Source: Desulfamplus sp.
GTDB lineage: Bacteria; Desulfobacterota; Desulfobacteria; Desulfobacterales; Desulfobacteraceae
Assembly: GCA_015233755.1 (NCBI GenBank)
Contig: JADFXA010000013.1
Coordinates: forward strand, 1 to 13,874
Direction: 5' to 3'
DNA: 13,874 nt
In this document: positions 8,701 to 13,874 of the stretch, in pieces
Layout: each line of letters begins with the position of its first letter
Numbering within the stretch: position 1 is the first letter of the stretch
The notes under the pieces: generated by a model
What the model saw: the letters and a program-made list of their open reading frames with translations, nothing else
Told to the model about the DNA's origin: nothing
Databases searched by the model: none
Position numbers and translations under genes: made by a program

Positions 8701-10107
8701 GTTTTTGTCTAACTTCAAAGATAGAGACTGTTTTTCAAGCCTAATTGCCCCAAGCTCAATAAGAGTGTCAAATCCATCTTTTATAGATTTTGGTGAGGGC
8801 ATATCTATAAACGGAAATGACGAAACATCCCCAAGGTTAAGGGAGATCATTCTTAAAATAACCTCGGCAAGATTGCTTCTTAAAATCTCTGGAGATGTGA
8901 ACAATGCTCTTGAATTGTAGTTCTCTTCATCGTAAAGCCTGATACAAATTCCATTTTCAACACGACCACACCGACCTTTCCGCTGATCAGCACTGCTTCT
9001 TGATATTTGTGTTACTGGCAAAGCGGTTGTGCGGGTTCTTGGAGAGTAGTGAGGAATTCTTGCAAGTCCTGTGTCAACTACATATTTAACACCCGGGATG
9101 GTTAGCGATGTTTCAGCTACGTTTGTTGAGACAATAATTTTTCTTCCAGGGCCTTTGTGAAATATTTTTGCCTGTTCAGCAGCAGATAGCCGTGCATATA
9201 GAGGAAGAACAGTTACACCAACCCAATTTCTACCGCGCAGAAGTTCAATTGCCTCTGTAATATCTTGCTCTGTCGGCATAAATATCAAAATATCCCCATG
9301 CCGTGATTCTCTGTTAATTGCCTCAACTGCGTCAACTGCAGCATCAACATAACTTTGTTCATCTTGATCAAGGTCATATCTATTATGATTATTTTGATTT
9401 TTACTACCGGACCCTTCTGACAATAATAAATTATCCTGATTTTGTTCAGTGTCATAGCTTTGTGGAGGTAGATACCGGACATCAACAGGATACATTCTTC
9501 CTGAAACTTCAATAATTGGTGCATTATTAAATGCTTTAGAGAATTTTTCAGTATCAATGGTGGCTGATGTTATTATAACTTTAAGGTCATTTCTTTTTTT
9601 TATCAGGGTTCTTAATATGCCAAGTGTAAAATCTATGTTTAGGCTTCTTTCGTGTGCTTCATCAACTATTATGGTATCATACTCGTTTAGAAATGGATCT
9701 CGTTGTGTCTCAGCAAGTAAAATCCCATCCGTCATAACCTTTATAATCGTGTTAGAGGCAGAGGTATCATCAAAACGGATTTTATACCCTGCAAATTGTT
9801 GGTCTTGGAAATCTTGTCCAGCATTTCCCTCTCTCAGCTCTTCAGCTATTCTTGCAGCCACGTTGATTGCAGCAATTCTTCTGGGCTGGGTGCAGCCAAT
9901 CTTTTTTCTAATACCTCTGCCTGCTGCAATGCAAAATTTTGGAATCTGGGTAGTTTTTCCTGAACCTGTTTCACCAGCAATTATAACTACCCTATTATTT
10001 TTTATAGCTTCAATAATCTCATCTTTTTTATCTGTGATTGGAAGTTCAGGAATGTAGTTGATTGTTGGTATTTTTATATTTTTTCGAGAGTTTATTATTT
10101 TATTCAT
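5764..10107 (-). CDS. hrpA: ATP-dependent RNA helicase HrpA (DEAH-box)
   Basis: A 1447-residue DEAH/RHA helicase of the HrpA type, cytoplasmic, acting on RNA or ribonucleoprotein substrates; in E. coli HrpA is linked to mRNA processing and rescue of stalled ribosomes. Motifs in order: GETGSGKT (45-52, Walker A), QPRRIAA (74-80), DEAH (149-152), SAT (181-183), STNVAETSLTIPG (327-339) and QRKGRCGR (375-382, arginine fingers). The long HrpA-specific C-terminal region is present, including WSSPHWEKKRGEV, then VASRDL-like and DUF3418-like sequence to the end. It starts closer to the helicase core than the E. coli protein but is longer overall. Low-complexity, Asn/Lys-rich inserts occur at about 215-250, 470-505 and near 660-690. 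The ATG at 10107 has no clear Shine-Dalgarno. It lies first in a two-gene unit with the DUF342 gene and is divergent from the selenoprotein gene. Confidence 0.95.
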   Translation of the reverse strand: MNKIINSRKNIKIPTINYIPELPITDKKDEIIEAIKNNRVVIIAGETGSGKTTQIPKFCIAAGRGIRKKIGCTQPRRIAAINVAARIAEELREGNAGQDFQDQQFAGYKIRFDDTSASNTIIKVMTDGILLAETQRDPFLNEYDTIIVDEAHERSLNIDFTLGILRTLIKKRNDLKVIITSATIDTEKFSKAFNNAPIIEVSGRMYPVDVRYLPPQSYDTEQNQDNLLLSEGSGSKNQNNHNRYDLDQDEQSYVDAAVDAVEAINRESRHGDILIFMPTEQDITEAIELLRGRNWVGVTVLPLYARLSAAEQAKIFHKGPGRKIIVSTNVAETSLTIPGVKYVVDTGLARIPHYSPRTRTTALPVTQISRSSADQRKGRCGRVENGICIRLYDEENYNSRALFTSPEILRSNLAEVILRMISLNLGDVSSFPFIDMPSPKSIKDGFDTLIELGAIRLEKQSLSLKLDKNLNDLNSQNINLNKKNVEEINPAEEQIKGKNQKIGRKKSARGYVLTEKGEIMARIPVDPKLSRILIEANERGCLEEAAIIASALSISDPRQRPQDKAQQADQKHAIFKDPASDFISLLNIWNSCYGEKSESKSRNGVRKFCKEHYLSFRRMREWSDIHTQIMSVLNEHGITGKTKLDSLSNPKNLNSNNKKDLKGSKQLNLSTVKGVNASAARGVKLNGLEIGGEFYTAFHKSILSGYLSNIANKKEKNLYHAAKGQKAMIFPGSSIFNKAGTWIVASEYVETSQLFARSAATIDVDWLEELGKDLCSYSWSSPHWEKKRGEVVAKEQVSLFGLIIVPERTVAYGKINPVEASEIFIRHALVQGETDMKFPFMQHNQKLIEELEKLEEKTRKRDILITDEDIYLFYSSRLDRVFYNIKTFAKYLKDKKDDSFLRMTLEDLQQKKIDEESLSGFPDKIRLGNLDFNLEYNFDPNSANDGVTVKVPALSAGHHLLSSVDWLVPGLFREKIMALIKNLPKSHRVKLLPASEKADIISNEIQNRGRSLFYELSSFVKERFNADIPPSAWSDQSIEAHLKMRISIRDEDDNEIIASRDLKTLQDYLESSNYELQNNLHSKNLEMVKRKWEIENITSWDFLDSLNLQSTSGSRNIKVTSNLTNQKSIPKSIQLDFGDNTNKISFELFPALADETSNNMANCKVSLRLFTTAEQAEDSHKEGIRALFSICYENDMNALKKDIKGAARLKGYSTFFGGIDLLNQALYDCTLNHLFCYDIRTKKDFESHASLTLPKLYSTGQELISRATEICEEYRATETILQNITLKNMNRKTLFNLIRTLEQNLKELVPPNFLKIYPYSKITELKRYISAIRVRAERAVVDLVRDQKRWSEIVKYIECFKSYKLSCINDKGNTTDKDNRYNQRLDRFQIVDKLESKLSKEKAYAIDNLFWMIEEYKVSLFAQELKTAGKISAARLDAICKEIDRMI

Positions 10108-10209
10108 AATTTTTTTTAAATGGGTTATTGAACTTTATTAGAATTAAGATTTTTGATCTTTATTAAAATTGGTTGACATGACATTGATAATAAGAGAAAA
10201 ATATATCTC

Positions 10210-10239
10210 TTGGAATTGTGCGTCATAAAAACTTATAAA
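10210..10239 (+). promoter_or_regulatory. Possible sigma-70 promoter of the selenoprotein gene
   Basis: TTGGAA (10210-10215) and TATAAA (10234-10239) are 18 bp apart, about 65 bp before the start codon, in the 195-bp divergent region between hrpA and the selenoprotein gene. Such boxes are common by chance in AT-rich DNA, so this is only a candidate. The rest of the region shows AT-rich sequence with no other clear signal. Confidence 0.3.
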
Positions 10240-10302
10240 CTGTATATGCCCAATATGTAAACACATACCATAACATAATATAATATGGAGGAAATTTAAA
10301 GA

Positions 10303-11625
10303 ATGGGTGAAGCGGCAATTAAAATTGGAAGAAAACACAAAAGTGTTTTCAAAGACAAGGTTATGGAGCTTCTGCCAAATGGTGGAAATCTAAATGCTTG
10401 TCTGACATGCGGTGCATGTGCATCAGGGTGTCCTGCTACAGGTCTTGAAGGAATGGATCCAAGAAAATTCCTGAGAATGGCAGCACTTGGAATGGACGAA
10501 GAGATATTGAGTTCAAAATGGGCATGGATGTGCACAATGTGTCAGCGCTGCATTTATGTTTGTCCCATGGAGATCAATATTCCGCAGTTGGTATTTCATG
10601 TAAGAAAATCGTGGCCCAGAGAAAATAAGCCCAAAGGGATTGTAGGTTCTTGTGATCAGGCTCTTAAAAATGACACTTGCAGTGCAATGGGTGCAACAGA
10701 AGAGGATTTTGAATTTGTTGTCAATGATGTTCTTGAGGAGTACAGAGAAGGACAGCCAGAATTTGCTGAGATGACAGCAGATATAAACAGAGAAGGTGCC
10801 GAGTTTGTTCTGAATCAAAACTCAAGAGAGCCTGTGACAGAGCCTGATGAGATGGTTCCTTTATGGAAAATTCTCCACCTTGCAGGTGCTGATTGGACAT
10901 ATAGCTCAAAAGGATTTGCAGCAGAAAACTACTGTTTGTTCATGGCAGAAGATCCTAACTGGGAAAAGATTGTAAGGCTAAAAGCAAAGGCAGTAGATGA
11001 TCTTGGAGCCAAATATTGGCTCAACACCGAGTGAGGGCACGAACTATTTGCAGTCCTGGTAGGACTGAAAAAATTTAAAATTGAACACAAGTTTGAGATT
11101 AAAAGTATTATTCAGATGTATGCTCAATGGATCAGAGAAGGAAAACTCAAACCAAGTTCAGAGTGGAATAAAGAGAGAAAGATCAAGTTCACAGTTCAAG
11201 ACCCATGTCAGCTTGTAAGAAAAACTTTAGGCGATCCTGTTGCAGATGATCTTCGCTATGTAGTTAAGGCTGTTGTTGGAGAAGAGAATTTTGTTGATAT
11301 GACCCCAAATAAATCTAACAACTTCTGTTGCGGTGGTGGTGGTGGTTTCCTTCAATCAGGTTTTCCAGAGGCAAGAAGAGCTTATGGACAGACAAAGGCA
11401 AATCAGATACTTGCAACAAAAGCAGATTATTGTATAACTCCTTGCCATAACTGCCATGCCCAAGTGCATGATTTAAGTGACATTAATGGTCATGCTTGGC
11501 AAACAGTTCATCTTTGGACACTTTTGTGCCTCTCACTTGGTGTTCTTGGACCAAAAGAGAGAGCATATCTTGGTGATGATCTTGTTGATGTTGATGTATT
11601 CCACCCTGAAATGGGAGAGGAATAA
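10303..11625 (+). CDS. HdrD-type CCG-domain Fe-S oxidoreductase, selenoprotein (Sec244)
   Basis: One 440-residue frame containing an in-frame TGA read as selenocysteine. The N-terminal domain has two ferredoxin motifs, Cys33-36-39-43 (CLTCGACASGCP) and Cys77-80-83-87 (CTMCQRCIYVCP), for two [4Fe-4S] clusters. A linker with INREGAEFVLNQNSREP and LAGADWTYSS follows. Then come Glu-Sec-Gly-His (Sec244), DPC (Cys302), FCCGGGGG (Cys342-343) and PCHNC (Cys381, Cys384), together a CCG domain as in HdrB/HdrD, GlpC and DsrK. Related proteins have Cys in the Glu-Cys-Gly-His motif. It is expected to be a cytoplasmic electron-transfer or disulfide-reductase-type protein; the partner is unknown. Start: ATG with GGAGG at 10287-10291. 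The part after the TGA has no ribosome-binding sequence before its first ATG (11116), so two separate proteins are unlikely. G+C looks higher than in the neighbours (up to about 50% in sampled stretches), suggesting strong expression. It is probably monocistronic. Confidence 0.85.
11032..11034 (+). other. In-frame TGA, selenocysteine codon
   Basis: TGA falls between codons for Asn-Thr-Glu and Gly-His-Glu. The frame stays open on both sides and both halves match one protein family. In HdrD/CCG-type relatives the residue here is Cys in a conserved Glu-Cys-Gly-His motif. Cys-to-Sec replacement at a conserved redox or cluster site is the standard signature of bacterial selenoproteins. Confidence 0.85.
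11047..11071 (+). promoter_or_regulatory. Bacterial SECIS hairpin
   Basis: CAGTCCT (11051-11057) pairs perfectly with AGGACTG (11061-11067) around a GGT loop. Three further T-A pairs (11047-11049 with 11069-11071) extend the stem below a G-A mismatch. The first loop base is a G, 23 nt after the UGA, within the 16-37 nt spacing known for bacterial SECIS elements, which need a G at the start of the apical loop for SelB binding. It lies inside the coding region, as bacterial SECIS elements do. Confidence 0.8.
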
Positions 11626-11701
11626 TAAAAATATTAACACATTTATAGTGTTTCAAAATCTAAAAAATAACTTAGATATTATATAATTTTTATTGATTTA
11701 C

Positions 11702-11745
11702 AAAAATCCCGTTACAGACTATGTTTCTGTAACGGGATTTTTTTT
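11702..11745 (+). terminator. Rho-independent terminator after the selenoprotein gene
   Basis: A perfect 17-bp stem (11702-11718 with 11726-11742) with a 7-nt loop, G+C-rich in its middle (TCCCGTTACAGA), is followed by a run of eight T residues at 11738-11745. It lies 76 bp after the stop codon and separates the selenoprotein gene from glpB, so the two are probably transcribed separately. Confidence 0.95.
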
Positions 11746-11781
11746 AAAACTTTGACTAAAATAGATAGTCAGAAATGAAGG

Positions 11782-11796
11782 GTTATATCGTATAAC
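11782..11796 (+). repeat. Inverted repeat in the glpB leader
   Basis: GTTATA (11782-11787) and TATAAC (11791-11796) form a perfect 6-bp inverted repeat around TCG, ending 6 bp before the glpB ribosome-binding sequence. It may be an operator half-site pair or a weak hairpin; both are speculative in AT-rich DNA. Confidence 0.3.
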
Positions 11797-11813
11797 AATA
11801 TCGGGGTGAAATT

Positions 11814-13283
11814 ATGGACAATAATAAAACTTTAACAACCATTAAATCAGATTTAAAAAAGATGAAGACTATAAACTCTAATATAGAAGCTGCTAAATTT
11901 GATCTGACTATTATCGGTGCTGGGATGGCTGGATTATCAGCTGCTCTTTTTGCAACTAATCGAGGTGTTTCAACAGTAGTTACAGGCAAAAAAAGCTCCA
12001 TGAATTTTGCTACAGGTCTTATGGATTTAATGGGTGTTTACCCTTCAGGTGTTGAGAGGAACAACCCTTGGAAAGCTATTGAGACAATAAGAAACGATAT
12101 TCCAAAGCATCCATACTCTTTTGTAAAAGATGACTATATAAAAGAGAGCCTTTTAGAGATGATTCAATTTTTAAAAGCTCAAGGTCTTTTCTATAAAACT
12201 AATGGAGAAGAAAATGTTAATGTAATAACCTCTCTTGGCACTGTGAAAAAAAGCTATTTAATCCCTGAATCAATGTGGAAAGGTGTCGCAGCGTTTGAAC
12301 AAAAAGCTCCATCGCTAATTATAGATTTTTCTGGAATGAAGATTTACAGTTCAAAACAGATTGTCTCTACCCTTTCTGATAGCTGGAATAAACTTCAATC
12401 TGTTAGAATAGATTTTCCTGGTATGGAAAAACTTGAAGAGGTCTATCCAGAGCATATTGCAAGAGCTTTAGATATTGAGGCTAATAGGATAAAACTTGCA
12501 AATGCTGTAAAACCTCTTCTTGAAAAAGGTTTTATTAGTTCTGATTTCAATAATGGTAGTAATAATAATTGTGGAGAGATTAAATTTGAATATATAGGAT
12601 TTCCCGCCCTAATTGGTATGTATAGAGCAGATGAAGCTATCAAACATTTAGAACAATTGCTTGGTATTTCAATTTTTGAGATTCCAACACCTCCAGTCTC
12701 TGTTCCAGGAATAAGGCTGCATGAAGCACTTACACAGGGACTTTTGAAAAACAGCGATCTAATTTATGAGCCAGAGATGGTTGAAAGCGTTCAGCGTCTT
12801 GAAGATGGAACATTTAGAATTAAAATAGCAAACAGCATGGCAGAAGATGATATTGCCCAACCTTTCAACTTAACTGAAAACAAAGACAGCACCATAAAAG
12901 ATGTTGCTCAAAACAGTAAAAAAATAATATACACAAGAGCTATTATTCTTGCTACTGGTCGTTTTATGGGAAAAGGTCTTATAGCAAAGAGGACTGGTAT
13001 TAAAGAATCTTTGCTAAATCTCCCTGTTACTCAGCCAGAAGAGAGAGAAAATTGGCATCATAAAGATTTGTTTAATCCACAAGGACATCCTATAAACAGA
13101 GCGGGCATTGAAATTGACAATATGATGCGTCCTTTATCTAATTCTGGAGAACCATTTGCAGAGAATATGTTTGCTGCTGGATCAATTCTCGCAAACAGTG
13201 ATTGGACAAGAATGAAGTGCGGATCAGGAGTTGCAATTGCAACTGCATTTGCTGCAGTAAAATCTTTGCAGAATGTTCTTTGA
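11814..13283 (+). CDS. glpB: Anaerobic glycerol-3-phosphate dehydrogenase subunit B homologue (GlpB)
   Basis: A 489-residue flavoprotein of the GlpB family. In E. coli GlpB joins GlpA and GlpC to oxidise glycerol-3-phosphate to dihydroxyacetone phosphate and pass electrons to the menaquinone pool. Motifs: FDLTIIGAGMAGLSAAL (29-45, dinucleotide-binding GxGxxG), FATGLMDLMGVYP and PKHPYSF (both with counterparts in E. coli GlpB), FPALIG, PTPPVSVPGIRLHEAL, AIILATGRFMGKGLIAKR, and the C-terminal FAAGSILANSDWTRMKCGSGVAIATA for FAD contacts. It is about 70 residues longer than the E. coli protein: an N-terminal extension of some 28 residues, an Asn-rich insert (FNNGSNNNC) and a charged insert near residues 340-370. 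The ATG follows GGGGTG at 11803-11808. No glpA or glpC is adjacent. It is followed after 35 bp by an S1-domain gene on the same strand, probably co-transcribed. Confidence 0.88.
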   Translation: MDNNKTLTTIKSDLKKMKTINSNIEAAKFDLTIIGAGMAGLSAALFATNRGVSTVVTGKKSSMNFATGLMDLMGVYPSGVERNNPWKAIETIRNDIPKHPYSFVKDDYIKESLLEMIQFLKAQGLFYKTNGEENVNVITSLGTVKKSYLIPESMWKGVAAFEQKAPSLIIDFSGMKIYSSKQIVSTLSDSWNKLQSVRIDFPGMEKLEEVYPEHIARALDIEANRIKLANAVKPLLEKGFISSDFNNGSNNNCGEIKFEYIGFPALIGMYRADEAIKHLEQLLGISIFEIPTPPVSVPGIRLHEALTQGLLKNSDLIYEPEMVESVQRLEDGTFRIKIANSMAEDDIAQPFNLTENKDSTIKDVAQNSKKIIYTRAIILATGRFMGKGLIAKRTGIKESLLNLPVTQPEERENWHHKDLFNPQGHPINRAGIEIDNMMRPLSNSGEPFAENMFAAGSILANSDWTRMKCGSGVAIATAFAAVKSLQNVL

Positions 13284-13318
13284 CTATGCAAAATAAATTA
13301 TGTTCAGGAGAATTAAAA

Positions 13319-13874
13319 ATGGTAGAGATGTTTGAAGAAAATCAAGAGAATAACGAAAAAGAAGAAAATTTTGCGGACCTGTTAGATTCTTATGACGTAG
13401 GAGATAGTAATGATATAAGGCAAGGAGATAAAATCGAAGGTACGATTATATCTATCGGTAAGAGCAATGTCTATGTTAGTACAGGCTCAAAGAGTGATGG
13501 TGTCGTTGAAAAAGCAGAGCTTATTAATGAAAATGGAGAGTTTCTTTATAAAGTTGGTGATAAATTAAGTCTTTATGTTGTCTCTTTAAACGAGAGCGAG
13601 ATAATACTCTCAAAAGCTCTTTCAGGTTCTGGATATTCAGCTATGCTTGAAGATGCCTCTTTGAACCATACCCCGGTTGAAGGAAAAGTGTCAGGTATTA
13701 TCAAAGGCGGCTTTAGTGTTGATATTATGGGCAAGAGAGCATTTTGTCCAGTAAGCCAAATTGATGTAAAATATGTTGAAAAACAAGAGGATTATCTTGG
13801 TAAAACATTAAGTTTTCTCATCACACGTTTTGCTGAAGGTGGTAAAAATATTGTTGTATCAAGAAGAGACCTTA
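13319..13874 (+). CDS. rpsA: S1-domain protein, ribosomal protein S1-like (partial, 3' end outside window)
   Basis: The first 185 residues of a protein starting MVEMFEENQENN, with AGGAG at 13306-13310, 8 nt before the ATG. After an acidic N-terminus containing FADLLDSY come two S1 (OB-fold) RNA-binding domains. The first is at about residues 35-100 (RQGDKIEGTIISIGKSNVYVSTGSKSDG, and later VGDKLSLYVV). The second starts near 118 (VEGKVSGIIKGGFSVDIMGKRAFCPVSQID) and runs off at VVSRRDL. This arrangement matches the start of ribosomal protein S1, which binds mRNA on the 30S subunit, or a related S1-repeat protein. The full domain count is needed to separate S1 from shorter S1-domain proteins, so the symbol is provisional. 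No stop codon is reached by the window end. An alternative ATG at 13328 is less well placed. Confidence 0.82.
   Translation, partial: MVEMFEENQENNEKEENFADLLDSYDVGDSNDIRQGDKIEGTIISIGKSNVYVSTGSKSDGVVEKAELINENGEFLYKVGDKLSLYVVSLNESEIILSKALSGSGYSAMLEDASLNHTPVEGKVSGIIKGGFSVDIMGKRAFCPVSQIDVKYVEKQEDYLGKTLSFLITRFAEGGKNIVVSRRDL

Noticed and set aside
9557..10057. 166-residue open frame on the plus strand opposite the hrpA start
   Set aside because: It lies entirely antisense to the conserved helicase motifs of hrpA, and its composition is that expected from the complementary frame. No ribosome-binding sequence or recognisable domain is present.
11116..11625. Independent gene for the C-terminal CCG fragment
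   Set aside because: No Shine-Dalgarno precedes ATG 11116, the frame is continuous with the upstream gene through one TGA, and homologous sequence covers the gap between them.
11477..11686. 69-residue open frame overlapping the end of the selenoprotein gene
   Set aside because: It is out of frame with the conserved CCG domain and has no ribosome-binding sequence.

Overview
The window is AT-rich (roughly a third G+C by eye). It carries a flagellar filament-assembly cluster, a HrpA helicase/FapA-like pair on the opposite strand, and three genes on the plus strand: an Fe-S oxidoreductase, a GlpB homologue and a ribosomal-S1-type protein. The likely source is an anaerobic member of the Desulfobacterota (former Deltaproteobacteria, Desulfobacteraceae-like). 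This rests on an HdrD-type Fe-S protein of the kind common in sulfate reducers, an anaerobic glycerol-3-phosphate dehydrogenase subunit, and apparent selenocysteine use. The lineage is inference; no marker gene fixes it.

Layout. Positions 1-181 hold an inverted repeat, a strong rho-independent terminator for an unseen upstream gene (possibly flagellin), and a sigma-28 type promoter with an exact GCCGATAA -10 box. Positions 182-4658 (+) hold fliD (filament cap), a FliT-like small protein, fliS (flagellin chaperone), flaG, and a family 2 glycosyltransferase overlapping the end of flaG, which may glycosylate flagellin. Positions 4692-10107 (-) hold a 1447-residue DEAH-box helicase HrpA, followed one base later by a DUF342/FapA-like protein lacking the usual N-terminal domain.

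The most interesting element is at 10303-11625 (+). What looks like two genes (243 and 169 residues) separated by a TGA is one continuous frame of 440 residues. The TGA (11032-11034) lies at the Cys position of a conserved Glu-Cys-Gly-His motif of HdrD/CCG-domain proteins. It is followed, 23 nt to the loop, by a 7-bp hairpin with a GGU loop that fits the bacterial SECIS pattern. I annotate it as a selenoprotein with Sec244. A perfect 17-bp terminator separates it from glpB (11814-13283). glpB is followed after 35 bp by the start of an rpsA-like gene with S1 domains, cut by the window end.

How they fit together. FliD, FliS, the FliT-like protein, FlaG and the glycosyltransferase form a late flagellar (filament) unit expected to be expressed with FliA. 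The selenoprotein is probably a cytoplasmic electron-transfer protein with two N-terminal [4Fe-4S] clusters feeding a CCG-type cluster site. GlpB next door is a flavoprotein that in other bacteria works with a CCG-domain Fe-S subunit (GlpC), so a functional link is possible but not shown. Asparagine-rich stretches encoded by AAT runs recur in several of the proteins.
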